Assembly (NCBI GenBank): GCA_900754715.1
Contig: CAAEDX010000128.1
Coordinates: 1-9,587 of the forward strand
Direction of reading: 5' to 3'
Length of the DNA stretch: 9,587 nt
DNA from: Erysipelotrichaceae bacterium
GTDB lineage: Bacteria; Bacillota_I; Bacilli_A; Erysipelotrichales; Erysipelotrichaceae
This document shows, in pieces, positions 1-7,126 of the stretch. The notes beneath the pieces were generated by a model. That model ran no database searches, was not told the origin of the DNA, and saw only the letters and a program-made list of their open reading frames with translations. The translations under genes and the position numbers were made by a program. Position 1 is the stretch's first letter, and the number at the start of each line of letters is the position of its first letter.

Positions 1-2
1 CG

Positions 3-1184
3 GAAAAGAAAAAAGTCGCAGGGGGCCTGCTGCTGTCTGCCGCGCTGACGTCCATGTTCACCGGCATCACCGAGCCGCTGGAATTCTCCTTCTTGTTCGT
101 CGCGCCGATGCTGTTCGTCGTGCAGGTCATCTTGGCCGGCGCAGCATATATGATCGCGCATATGCTCAACATCGCGGTCGGACTGACGTTCTCCGGCGGA
201 TTCCTCGATCTGTTCCTGTTCGGTATCCTGCAGGGCAATGACAAGACCAGCTGGATGCTGATCATCCCGGTCGGCATCATCTACTTCTTCCTGTATTACT
301 TCATCTTCAAGTTCCTGATCAAGAAGTTCGATCTGAAGACGCCGGGACGTGAAGATGACGATGAAGAGACGAAGCTGTATACGAAGGCCGATGTGAATGC
401 ACGCAAGGAAGCGGGCAATGCCGCTGCTGCGCCTAATGCGCTTTCTGCCATGATCACCAAAGGGCTTGGCGGCGCGGACAACATCTCTGATGTGGACTGC
501 TGCGCGACCAGGCTGCGTGTGACGGTCAATGATGCGGACAAGGTGGACGAAGGCATCTTGAAACAAAGCGGGGCAGCCGGCGTCATCCGTAAAGGAAAAG
601 GTGTCCAGGTGATTTACGGACCGCGTGTTTCTGTGATAAAATCCGATCTGGAAGAATATCTGCAGGATCCGGTGGAAGTGGAAGAGCCGGCCATGATCGA
701 CACGGCAGCGCAACCAGAGCCGAAGACCCAGGAGATCAGCGAAGTGTTCGTTTCCCCGATGAAGGGCGAGGCGAAGCTGATCACGGAGACGCCGGATCCG
801 ACATTTGCGCAGAAGATGATGGGAGACGGCATCGTGATCTTCCCGGAAGACGGCACGGTGTACGCGCCGTGTGATGCGACCGTGCAGTTTGTCTTTGACA
901 CCAAGCATGCGATCGGATTGACCTCCTCTCAGGGAGTGGAGATCCTCATCCATGCCGGGATCGATACGGTCAAGCTGGGTGGAAAAGGATTCCATGTCTT
1001 TGTGGAAAATGGCCAGAAGGTCAGCCGCGGCGACAAGCTCATGGAGATCGATCTTGACTACATCCGGGCCAATGCACCTTCTGATGCGGTGCCGCTGGTA
1101 TTCACTAATCTAGGCGAGCATCATCTGGAGCTGCTGAAGCTGGGCACGGTTTCTGTCGAAGACGAATTGATCAGGGTAAGATAA
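3..1184 (+). CDS. PTS sugar transporter, fused EIIC-EIIB-EIIA (5' end outside window)
   Basis: Imports and phosphorylates a sugar at the membrane, using phosphate from HPr. The frame is open to the window edge, so the start and most of EIIC are missing. Visible EIIC carries the GITEPLEF signature (about positions 60-85) and the last hydrophobic segments to about 340. An acidic/Ala-rich linker leads to EIIB (about 440-660), whose DCCATRLR motif gives the phospho-cysteine at 501-503. EIIA (about 745-1180) has both family histidines, in TKHAIGL (906-908) and in ILIHAGIDTV (951-953, the phospho-acceptor). The EIIB stretch AAGVIRKGKGVQVIYGP looks most like the maltose/alpha-glucoside branch of the glucose superfamily; the exact sugar cannot be read from the sequence. 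All active-site residues of EIIB and EIIA are present, so it is probably functional. The downstream antiterminator is probably its regulator; its RNA target would lie upstream of the window. Confidence 0.94.
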   Translation, partial: EKKKVAGGLLLSAALTSMFTGITEPLEFSFLFVAPMLFVVQVILAGAAYMIAHMLNIAVGLTFSGGFLDLFLFGILQGNDKTSWMLIIPVGIIYFFLYYFIFKFLIKKFDLKTPGREDDDEETKLYTKADVNARKEAGNAAAAPNALSAMITKGLGGADNISDVDCCATRLRVTVNDADKVDEGILKQSGAAGVIRKGKGVQVIYGPRVSVIKSDLEEYLQDPVEVEEPAMIDTAAQPEPKTQEISEVFVSPMKGEAKLITETPDPTFAQKMMGDGIVIFPEDGTVYAPCDATVQFVFDTKHAIGLTSSQGVEILIHAGIDTVKLGGKGFHVFVENGQKVSRGDKLMEIDLDYIRANAPSDAVPLVFTNLGEHHLELLKLGTVSVEDELIRVR

Positions 1185-1203
1185 TGCCTGAAGGAGGAAG
1201 AGC

Positions 1204-2043
1204 ATGGCAAAGATCATCAAGGTACTCAATCACAACGCGCTCATCGTGCACGATGCGCAAAGCAGCCGTGCTCTCCTGCTGCTGGGCAAAGGGATCGGCT
1301 TCGGCCGGCGGATCAATGAACAGCTGGAGATCGGCAAGGCGGAGGGCTGCAGCGTGTATGAGCTGCAGCAGAAGACGAGCAAGGGAGAGACGCGGGATGT
1401 GCTGCGCAGCATGGATCCGCTCTATCTGGAGATCAGCGCAGAGATCGTGGAGCTGGCTGAACGGGAATTCGGTGAGATCGACCGCAACATCCTGGTGCCG
1501 CTGGCAGATCACATCGCATTTGCGCTCACGCGCATCCGCAGCAAGATGAACATCACCAATCCGTTTTCCAACGATATCCGATTGCTGTATCCCAGGGAAT
1601 ATGAAGTGGCGCTGAAAGGCCGGCAGATCATCCTTGCGCGTGTGCATGAGGACATCAATGAAGATGAAGTAGGCTATATCACCTTGCATATTCACAGCGC
1701 GATGGGCGAAAAGGTGGATGAGGGCATGCTGGCAGCCGTCATCGTCAATGAGAGCATCCAGCAGATCGAACAGGAATGCGGGCTGTCCATCGATGTGAAT
1801 TCTCTTTCGTACAGCCGTCTGCTCACGCATATGAAGTATCTGATGGCGCGCCTGCGGGAGAATGAGACGCTTACGCTGGATATGGAAGAATATACGAAAA
1901 ACGCGTTCCCCTATTCTTATCAGGTGGCGGCGCACATCATCGAGCGGCTGAGCCGGACATTGAACCGGGAAGTGCCGCAGATCGAGACCGGTTATCTGGC
2001 CATGCATATCGAACGTGTCTGTCAGAATGAACGGCAAGCATAA
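1204..2043 (+). CDS. BglG/LicT-family transcription antiterminator (CAT-PRD1-PRD2)
   Basis: RNA-binding antiterminator that, in this family, stabilises a RAT hairpin in the leader of a PTS operon and so prevents a terminator from forming. It is 279 aa, the usual family length. The N-terminal co-antiterminator domain (residues about 1-55) has the typical KVLNHNALIV and LGKGIGFGRR motifs. PRD1 and PRD2 follow, with all four conserved histidines: H103 (ADHIAFALTR), H162 (GYITLHIHSA), H209 (RLLTHMKYL) and H268 (GYLAMHIERV). It should therefore be open to control by enzyme II (inactivating) and HPr (activating) phosphorylation. The start is chosen from AAGGAGGAAG at 1191-1200, 3 nt before ATG (6 nt from the AGGAGG core). 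It lies 19 nt after the PTS gene, so the two are probably co-transcribed and the regulator controls its own operon. It could be named licT, bglG or glcT; the sequence does not decide between them. Confidence 0.94.
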   Translation: MAKIIKVLNHNALIVHDAQSSRALLLLGKGIGFGRRINEQLEIGKAEGCSVYELQQKTSKGETRDVLRSMDPLYLEISAEIVELAEREFGEIDRNILVPLADHIAFALTRIRSKMNITNPFSNDIRLLYPREYEVALKGRQIILARVHEDINEDEVGYITLHIHSAMGEKVDEGMLAAVIVNESIQQIEQECGLSIDVNSLSYSRLLTHMKYLMARLRENETLTLDMEEYTKNAFPYSYQVAAHIIERLSRTLNREVPQIETGYLAMHIERVCQNERQA

Positions 2044-2047
2044 AAAT

Positions 2048-2092
2048 GAGGAGACGATGTCCCTTCCGGGAACAAGGTCTCCTCGTTTTTTT
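2048..2092 (+). terminator. Intrinsic terminator after the antiterminator gene, probably bidirectional
   Basis: An 8-bp perfect stem, GAGGAGAC (2048-2055) with GTCTCCTC (2077-2084), encloses a second small hairpin (TGTCCC/GGGAACA). It is followed by G and seven T (2086-2092). On the minus strand the same stem is followed by A and five T (complement of 2042-2046), so it can also end the convergent membrane-protein transcript, whose last stop codon (2091-2093) touches it. Confidence 0.88.
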
Positions 2093-2192
2093 ATTTGCTG
2101 TGCACTCGGTGCAGCCGGCCTTTGGCCATGACCAGGATGAGCGAGAGGATCGTTAGGCTGACCCAGGTCAGCTGATCAGATAAGAACGACAT
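2091..2192 (-). pseudogene. Out-of-frame C-terminal membrane segment of the adjacent ABC-2-like gene, or a 33-aa small membrane ORF
   Basis: This 33-codon minus-strand ORF begins at ATG 2192-2190, which overlaps the stop codon of the preceding longer frame (TGATG, 2190-2194). It encodes one clear membrane segment (core LTWVSLTILSLILVMA) followed by a basic tail (KGRLHRVHSK). Such a last helix plus basic tail is typical of ABC-2 permease C-termini. Its stop directly abuts the hairpin terminator, which suggests this frame is the original 3' end of the gene. I read it as the displaced tail of a gene hit by a frameshift or internal deletion. The alternative is a genuine tiny protein translationally coupled through the TGATG overlap; no independent ribosome binding site is visible. 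Confidence 0.5.
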
Positions 2193-3136
2193 CAGCACGT
2201 GATCAGCAATGAGATGAGGATCGGCAAAAGCATCACGATGACGCCGGTGATCAGGTTTGCGATGCATTTGGCCGCGTTGATCCAGGATTCTCCTGCAGCG
2301 GTCGGCACGATGATCTGATCGATCTTGCGGGCCCTTTCCCGCGCATACATGCCTGCGCACAGGATGATGACAAACAGGAAAGGCAGGATGTATGTCGAAT
2401 GATACAAGGTGCTGCGGTAAGCTTCCAGCGGGATGCGGCTGCTGTAACGGATGCTTTGTGTCTGCACGGCCTGTTCGAAGCGGGCACAGGCTTCATCGAT
2501 CTCGCCTTCGTCCATCATGATGCCTGAGACATAAGGGCGGAATGCCTGCGGATGGGTGAACATATAGAGCGTCGGAAATTGATTGATGGATGTCTCTATG
2601 GATCGGGAGAACCGCTCCTCATTCATCTCTTCTGATCCATAAAAGGGGTAGATGTCGCTGAAGTAAATGTAATTGAGGGTGATGATCTGGTTTTCCTTCT
2701 CATGGATGACATAGAGCTGAAACGGGTTGTTCTCTTCATCGTATTCTCCGAAAGAGAATCTGCTCAACTGCTGCAATGCGCTGTCATTGTCAGGATCGCC
2801 TTCTGTATTATACAGGGCCTGGATGCGGGAAATATCCTGGTCGTTCAATGTCACGTTCGCATTGCGGGCAAACAGTCCTTCCCAGTCTTCGCCATACAGT
2901 TTTTGCATCCTTTGCTCATCGATGTCCTGGGACAGCTCGCGGTATCGCTCGTTGTAATCTTCCATGTAACGTGTCCACAGGGCCATGTCGGCCGTCCCCT
3001 CATCATGGGAGAGCACGGAGTTGGCATAGTGGTTGACGCAGATATCGAAGGCGGTAAAGGCGTAAAATCCGATCAAGACCGCCAGCGTGATCAACGACAG
3101 CTCATTTCTGTAAAAATTATAGCTTTTGCGGGCCAT
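2192..3136 (-). CDS. ABC-2-like permease, apparently truncated
   Basis: A 314-residue membrane protein. One N-terminal helix (about residues 13-32, [15 protein letters not shown]) is followed by a long polar extracytoplasmic region (about 35-245, rich in D/E/Y/N). Then come a second helix (about 248-264) and a third (about 290-312), after which it stops with ITC. The segment after helix two ([28 protein letters not shown]) resembles the cytoplasmic loop of ABC-2 permeases, but these normally have about six helices and this frame has three. No ATP-binding partner is adjacent. Start chosen at ATG 3136-3134 because the N-terminus then looks natural ([12 protein letters not shown]); the frame stays open into glyA. 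No good ribosome binding site or promoter precedes this start on the minus strand. Divergent from glyA, convergent with the antiterminator. It may be a decaying pseudogene; I do not recognise the extracytoplasmic domain. Confidence 0.6.
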   Translation of the reverse strand: MARKSYNFYRNELSLITLAVLIGFYAFTAFDICVNHYANSVLSHDEGTADMALWTRYMEDYNERYRELSQDIDEQRMQKLYGEDWEGLFARNANVTLNDQDISRIQALYNTEGDPDNDSALQQLSRFSFGEYDEENNPFQLYVIHEKENQIITLNYIYFSDIYPFYGSEEMNEERFSRSIETSINQFPTLYMFTHPQAFRPYVSGIMMDEGEIDEACARFEQAVQTQSIRYSSRIPLEAYRSTLYHSTYILPFLFVIILCAGMYARERARKIDQIIVPTAAGESWINAAKCIANLITGVIVMLLPILISLLITC

Positions 3137-3190
3137 ACTGTCATCGCGGGGAGGAATTTGGCAAAATGAAGCGCAAAAGCGGGCATCCCG

Positions 3191-3199
3191 TGATATAAT
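3191..3199 (+). promoter_or_regulatory. Extended -10 promoter of glyA-rlmH
   Basis: TGATATAAT matches the extended -10 consensus perfectly (TG at 3191-3192, TATAAT at 3194-3199). No convincing -35 box stands 16-18 bp upstream (GCGCAA at 3171-3176); TTGGCA at 3158-3163 is too far away. Transcription would start near 3205, leaving a very short leader before the glyA start at 3222. Confidence 0.75.
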
Positions 3200-3221
3200 C
3201 GGACAAAAGGAAGTGAAGAAA

Positions 3222-4448
3222 ATGAAAGATGTACAGATCGAACAGATGATCGAGAAAGAAGCGCAGCGGCAGCTGCTGAACATTGAGCTGATCGCCTCAG
3301 AGAACTATGTTTCGGATGATGTGCTGCAGGCAGCCGGCAGCATCCTGACCAACAAATATGCGGAGGGCTATCCTTCAAAACGGTATTATGGCGGCTGCTT
3401 TGTCGTAGATGAAATTGAGGAGCTGGCGCGCGAACGCGCGAAAAAGCTGTTTGGCGCGGAACATGCCAATGTCCAGCCGCACAGCGGCGCGCAGGCCAAC
3501 ATGGCCGTATACATGAGCGTCCTGAAGCCGGGCGACAAAGTGCTGGGCATGAATCTGACGGCTGGCGGCCATCTGACGCATGGGCATCCGCTGAACTTCA
3601 GCGGCCTGCTGTATCAGTTCATCGATTATGGCGTGGATCCGCAGAGCGAGCGAATCGATTATGAGGCGGTGCGGCAGATCGCGCTGAAGGAGCGTCCGAA
3701 GCTGATCGTGGCAGGGGCCAGCGCATATCCGCGTGTGATCGATTTTGCTAAGTTCAGAGCGATCGCGGATGAATGCGGCGCGATGCTCATGGTGGATATG
3801 GCGCATATCGCGGGATTGGTGGCCGCAGGCGTGCATCCCAGCCCGGTGCCTTATGCCGATTTTGTGACGACGACCACACATAAGACTTTGCGCGGGCCGC
3901 GCGGAGGCATGGTGCTGTGCCGCAAGGAATATGCGGCAGCGCTGGATAAGACAGTGTTCCCGGGCATGCAGGGCGGACCGCTCATGCACATCATTGCAGC
4001 TAAGGCCGTATGTCTGTATGAAGCGATGCAGCCGCAGTTCCGTGATTACGCTGAAGCAGTGGTGCGCAACTGCAAGGTGATGGCGGATAAGCTGCAGGCC
4101 GGCGGGCTGCGCATCGTGAGCGGAGGAAGCGACAACCATCTGCTGTTGGTCGATGTCAAAGGCAGCATCGGCATCAGCGGCAAGAAAGCAGAGGCACTGC
4201 TCGATGAGGCAGGCATTACCTGCAACAAGAATACGATCCCCTTTGATCAGGAAAAGCCGTTCGTGACCAGCGGTATCCGTCTGGGCAGCGCGGCCATGAC
4301 CTCCAGAGGCTTTGGCGAGGAACAGTTCGCCATGGTGGCGGACTGGATCCTGCGTGCCTTGAAATGCGAGAGCGGAAGCGAGGAGCTGCGTAAGATCCGT
4401 GAGGAAGTCCGTGCGCTGACCGTGCGCTATCCGATCCATCACGACTGA
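3222..4448 (+). CDS. glyA: Serine hydroxymethyltransferase
   Basis: PLP-dependent cytosolic enzyme that interconverts serine plus tetrahydrofolate with glycine plus 5,10-methylenetetrahydrofolate, the main one-carbon source for purines, thymidylate and methionine. It is 408 aa, the normal bacterial length. Visible landmarks: LIASENYVS (residues 23-31), [15 protein letters not shown] (44-58), PHSGAQAN (86-93), [13 protein letters not shown] (191-203, with the PLP-interacting Asp192), the PLP lysine K221 in [22 protein letters not shown] (246-253) and the carboxylate-binding Arg353 in TSGIRLGS. Start chosen at ATG 3222, with AAGGAAG at 3207-3213 eight nt upstream. An in-frame upstream extension to 3126 exists, but it adds 32 non-family residues and spans the promoter. 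rlmH follows after 1 nt. Confidence 0.98.
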   Translation: MKDVQIEQMIEKEAQRQLLNIELIASENYVSDDVLQAAGSILTNKYAEGYPSKRYYGGCFVVDEIEELARERAKKLFGAEHANVQPHSGAQANMAVYMSVLKPGDKVLGMNLTAGGHLTHGHPLNFSGLLYQFIDYGVDPQSERIDYEAVRQIALKERPKLIVAGASAYPRVIDFAKFRAIADECGAMLMVDMAHIAGLVAAGVHPSPVPYADFVTTTTHKTLRGPRGGMVLCRKEYAAALDKTVFPGMQGGPLMHIIAAKAVCLYEAMQPQFRDYAEAVVRNCKVMADKLQAGGLRIVSGGSDNHLLLVDVKGSIGISGKKAEALLDEAGITCNKNTIPFDQEKPFVTSGIRLGSAAMTSRGFGEEQFAMVADWILRALKCESGSEELRKIREEVRALTVRYPIHHD

Positions 4449-4449
4449 T

Positions 4450-4926
4450 ATGATCCGCATCGTCGCGGTCGGAAAGATCAAGGAGAAGGCGCTGAGCCAG
4501 CTGATCGCTGAATATGTCAAACGGCTTTCCGCTTTCACTCGCGTGGAGATCATTGAGGTGGCGGATGAGCATGCGCCGCAGAACAATTCTGACGCAGAAA
4601 ATGAGCTGGTCAAGGAGCGGGAGGGCGAACGCGTGCTTTCTCGCATAAAAGATGGGGAATATGTCATCCTGCTCGATCTGTGGGGGAAGATGTTTGACAG
4701 CGAAGGCTTTGCCCGCAAGATCGACGCGCTGCAGGTACAAGGCAAGGGGACGCTGACCTTTGTGATCGCAGGCTCGCTTGGACCTTCGCCCGCGGTGGTG
4801 AAGCGGGCAGAGCTGCGCTGGAAGCTGAGCGACCTCACCTTTCCGCATCAGCTCACGAGGCTGCTCGTGCTTGAACAGGTCTATCGCGCGCACATGATCC
4901 TGGCGCATCGTCCTTATCACAAATGA
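4450..4926 (+). CDS. rlmH: 23S rRNA (pseudouridine1915-N3)-methyltransferase
   Basis: SPOUT-class methyltransferase that uses SAM to methylate pseudouridine 1915 in helix 69 of 23S rRNA, acting on assembled 70S ribosomes as a dimer. It is 158 aa, the normal family length. Landmarks: N-terminal MIRIVAVGKIKEK, YVILLDLWGK (the usual L-D-x-x-G region), the SAM-site glycine loop FVIAGSLGPS (about residues 108-117), LTFPHQLTRLLVLEQVYRA (about 129-147) and the conserved C-terminal PYHK. Its ATG follows the glyA stop after one nucleotide and no Shine-Dalgarno is visible in the glyA tail, so translation is probably coupled to glyA. In many Firmicutes rlmH lies elsewhere (near htrA and the walRK genes), so the glyA linkage is a local arrangement. 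Confidence 0.97.
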   Translation: MIRIVAVGKIKEKALSQLIAEYVKRLSAFTRVEIIEVADEHAPQNNSDAENELVKEREGERVLSRIKDGEYVILLDLWGKMFDSEGFARKIDALQVQGKGTLTFVIAGSLGPSPAVVKRAELRWKLSDLTFPHQLTRLLVLEQVYRAHMILAHRPYHK

Positions 4927-4984
4927 TATCCGTGAAAAACGGCTTGGATAAGGGCTGAAAGGCCTTTGGAAACGGCGAAAAGAC

Positions 4985-5013
4985 TTTTCATTGAAAATGT
5001 TCAGTGATATAAT
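4985..5013 (+). promoter_or_regulatory. Promoter of pgk-tpiA
   Basis: TGATATAAT at 5005-5013 is a perfect extended -10 (TATAAT 5008-5013). A weak -35 candidate, TTTTCA at 4985-4990, stands 17 bp upstream (4 of 6 matches to TTGACA). Transcription would start near 5020. The 4927-4984 stretch before it holds only a small CCGT/ACGG hairpin (4930-4942) and the palindrome AAAGGCCTTT (4958-4967). Neither has a T-run, so no clear rlmH terminator is seen and some read-through from rlmH is possible. Confidence 0.75.
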
Positions 5014-5027
5014 AAATGCAGTCATGT

Positions 5028-5035
5028 AAGGAGGA
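5028..5035 (+). promoter_or_regulatory. Ribosome binding site that fixes the pgk start
   Basis: AAGGAGGA lies 8 nt before ATG 5044. A TTG in the same frame at 5038 is only 2 nt from it, too close for initiation, so ATG 5044 is the start. Confidence 0.85.
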
Positions 5036-5043
5036 ATTTGACA

Positions 5044-6222
5044 ATGGCAAAAAGAACTGTAAAAGACCTTGATGTTGCCGGAAAAAGAGTAATCGTCCGC
5101 TGTGACTTCAACGTCCCGAGAAAAGACGGCAAGATCACAAATGACAACCGTATCATCCAGGCTCTGCCTACGATTAAATATCTGATTGAAAACAAGGCGA
5201 GAATCATCCTGATGTCTCACCTGGGAAAGGTAAAGACCGAAGAAGACAAGGCGAAGAACGATCTGCGCTGTGTCGCTGAGCGTCTGGCTGAGCTGGTCGA
5301 CACGAAGGTAAGCTTCTGCCCGGTAACCAGAGGCGAAGAGCTTGAGAACATGGTCGCTGACCTGAAGGACGGCGAGATCGTCCTGATGCAGAACACTCGT
5401 TATGAGAAGGGCGAGAGCAAGAACGATCCGGAGCTGGCACAGTACTGGGCAAGCCTGGGCGAAGTGTTCGTTGAGGATGCATTCGGTTCTGTTCACCGCG
5501 CGCATGTTTCTACGGTCGGCATCCCGTCCATCATCAAAGAAAATGGCCTGGGATTCCTGGTAGAAAAAGAAGTGACGATGCTGGGCAAGGCAGTCGATAC
5601 GCCTGAGCGTCCGTTCGTAGCGATCATCGGCGGCGCGAAAGTATCCGATAAGATCGCAGTCATCGACAATCTGCTGAAGAAGGCCGATAAGGTCATCGTC
5701 GGCGGCGGTATGGCTTATACGTTCATGAAGGCAAAGGGAAGAGCGATCGGTACTTCTCTGCTGGAAGAAGACAAGGTCGAACTGGCTAAGGAATATATGG
5801 AAAAAGCCGGCGACAAGCTGGTCCTCCCGGTCGACAACATCATCGCGGACAAGTTCGCGGAAGATGCAAATACGCAGGTCAGCGAAGGCGACATCCCGGA
5901 TGGATGGATGGGTCTGGATATCGGACCGAAGACCGTAGAGCTGTTCAAGAAGACGCTGGAAGGCGCAAAGACGGTCGTATGGAATGGCCCGATGGGCGTA
6001 TTCGAAATGGAGCCGTTTGCTAAGGGCACGCTGGCAGTCTGCACCGCGATCTCTGAGCTGCCGGGCGCAACGACGGTCATCGGCGGCGGTGATTCCGCAG
6101 CTGCAGCGATCCAGCTGGGATTCAAGGACAAGTTCTCTCACATCTCCACTGGCGGCGGCGCTTCCCTCGAGTACATGGAAGGCAAGGAGCTGCCGGGCAT
6201 TGCCATCATCAGCGAGAAATAA
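5044..6222 (+). CDS. pgk: Phosphoglycerate kinase
   Basis: Glycolytic enzyme transferring phosphate from 1,3-bisphosphoglycerate to ADP, giving 3-phosphoglycerate and ATP in the cytosol. It is 392 aa, full length for a bacterial PGK. The N-terminal substrate-binding domain has the signature [11 protein letters not shown] (about residues 15-25), MSHLGKVK and [11 protein letters not shown]. The C-terminal nucleotide domain has [12 protein letters not shown], the [19 protein letters not shown] region and the glycine-rich IGGGDSAAA near the end, followed by [18 protein letters not shown]. No key residue is missing. Codon use is strongly biased (no TTA, CTA or TCA codons), as expected for a highly expressed gene. 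tpiA follows 24 nt downstream with no promoter or terminator between them, so the two form an operon. No gapA lies upstream; that step must be encoded elsewhere. Confidence 0.99.
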   Translation: MAKRTVKDLDVAGKRVIVRCDFNVPRKDGKITNDNRIIQALPTIKYLIENKARIILMSHLGKVKTEEDKAKNDLRCVAERLAELVDTKVSFCPVTRGEELENMVADLKDGEIVLMQNTRYEKGESKNDPELAQYWASLGEVFVEDAFGSVHRAHVSTVGIPSIIKENGLGFLVEKEVTMLGKAVDTPERPFVAIIGGAKVSDKIAVIDNLLKKADKVIVGGGMAYTFMKAKGRAIGTSLLEEDKVELAKEYMEKAGDKLVLPVDNIIADKFAEDANTQVSEGDIPDGWMGLDIGPKTVELFKKTLEGAKTVVWNGPMGVFEMEPFAKGTLAVCTAISELPGATTVIGGGDSAAAAIQLGFKDKFSHISTGGGASLEYMEGKELPGIAIISEK

Positions 6223-6246
6223 AACGGGAAAGAGGTCATACATCAC

Positions 6247-6993
6247 ATGAGAAAGCCAATTATTGTCGGAAACTGGAAAATGAACAAAACGATGAAGGAA
6301 ACCAAGGAATTCATCGAAGCAGTAGATCCTGCAGCCGCAAGCGACAACGCGACGTTTGGTATCGGCGCGCCGTTCACGGCATTGTCCACCGCGGTCGCTG
6401 CAGCGAAGAACCTGATCATCGCGGCAGAGAACTGCCATTTCGAGGACAGCGGTGCCTTCACTGGTGAAGTATCTGTGCCGATGCTTCAGGAAGTTGGCGT
6501 TACGCACTGCATCATCGGCCATTCTGAGCGCCGTACGATGTTCGGTGACACAGACGAGACCGTAAACAAAAAGGCAAAGCGTCTGATCGAAGCAGGAATC
6601 ACACCGATCCTGTGCATCGGTGAAACAGAAGCGCAGTATGATGCTGGTGAATCTGAGAAGGTCATCCGCGATCAGCTGACAGGTTCTCTGGCTGATATGT
6701 GCGCGAAGTGCGTGGCAGACATCGTCATCGCTTACGAGCCGATCTGGGCCATCGGAACAGGTAAGAGCGCTTCTGTAGAGATCGCGGAAAACTGCTGCCG
6801 AATCGTTCGTGACCAGGTCAAGGTCATGTATGGTGAAGAGGCTGCGGAAAAGGTTCGCGTACAGTATGGCGGATCGGTCAAGCCGAATAATATCGCTGAG
6901 TACATGGCTCAGCCGGATATCGATGGCGCGCTGATCGGCGGCGCGAGCCTGAAGGCAGACAGCTTCATCGAGATCATCGAGAAGACAAAGTAA
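6247..6993 (+). CDS. tpiA: Triosephosphate isomerase
   Basis: Interconverts dihydroxyacetone phosphate and glyceraldehyde 3-phosphate. It is 248 aa, the normal length for this (beta/alpha)8 barrel. Catalytic residues are all visible: N9 and K11 in GNWKMN, H92 in IIGHSERR and the general base E164 in AYEPIWAIGTGK. The latter also starts the mobile lid loop; the phosphate-binding YGGSVKPNN is at 207-215 and GGASL near 231. Start at ATG 6247 with AGAGGT at 6231-6236 about ten nt upstream. Last gene of the pgk-tpiA unit; a strong terminator follows within 50 nt, so phosphoglycerate mutase and enolase are not part of this transcript. Confidence 0.99.
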   Translation: MRKPIIVGNWKMNKTMKETKEFIEAVDPAAASDNATFGIGAPFTALSTAVAAAKNLIIAAENCHFEDSGAFTGEVSVPMLQEVGVTHCIIGHSERRTMFGDTDETVNKKAKRLIEAGITPILCIGETEAQYDAGESEKVIRDQLTGSLADMCAKCVADIVIAYEPIWAIGTGKSASVEIAENCCRIVRDQVKVMYGEEAAEKVRVQYGGSVKPNNIAEYMAQPDIDGALIGGASLKADSFIEIIEKTK

Positions 6994-7040
6994 GTCATCA
7001 TTCTGCTTACATGAAGACATGATCGCTTCACTGAAGCGAG

Positions 7041-7075
7041 GGCGTCACCTGATTTGTTCAGGCGGCGCCTTTTTT
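7041..7075 (+). terminator. Intrinsic terminator of pgk-tpiA
   Basis: GGCG (7041-7044) and CCTG (7048-7051) pair with CAGG (7059-7062) and CGCC (7066-7069) around a short imperfect middle and a 7-nt loop. Six T follow (7070-7075). A second, smaller hairpin just upstream (CGCTTC 7024-7029 with GAAGCG 7033-7038, 3-nt loop) has no T-run and may act as a 3' end stabiliser. Confidence 0.9.
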
Positions 7076-7078
7076 GTG

Positions 7079-7102
7079 AAAAAAAGTCAGCCTGGGGCTG
7101 AC
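7079..7102 (-). terminator. Intrinsic terminator of the downstream PepSY gene
   Basis: On the minus strand GTCAGCC (7102-7096) pairs perfectly with GGCTGAC (7092-7086) over a 3-nt loop and is followed by seven T (7085-7079). It lies 24 nt after the PepSY stop codon and only 3 nt from the T-run of the opposing tpiA terminator. Confidence 0.93.
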
Positions 7103-7126
7103 ATAAGAAAAAGTGATACAGATCCT

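Noticed and set aside
1171..2037. A minus-strand open frame opposite the antiterminator gene
   Set aside because: The forward frame has clear CAT and PRD domains with all four histidines; the reverse is a codon-aligned shadow.
3137..3283. N-terminal extension of the minus-strand membrane protein to an ATG inside glyA
   Set aside because: It would overlap the glyA start and promoter and adds Cys/Phe/Ser-rich residues unlike a permease N-terminus.
3375..4838. A long minus-strand open frame opposite glyA
   Set aside because: Same cause: it is codon-aligned antisense to glyA, low-complexity in appearance, and has no start signal.
4958..4967. AAAGGCCTTT palindrome after rlmH as a terminator
   Set aside because: The palindrome has no loop of workable size and no T-run follows.
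4216..7020. A very long (934-codon) open frame on the minus strand opposite the end of glyA, rlmH, pgk and tpiA
   Set aside because: rlmH, pgk and tpiA all sit in the same forward frame and use no TTA, CTA or TCA codons, so the opposite frame stays open by codon bias. The translated product has no recognisable family and covers four well-supported genes.
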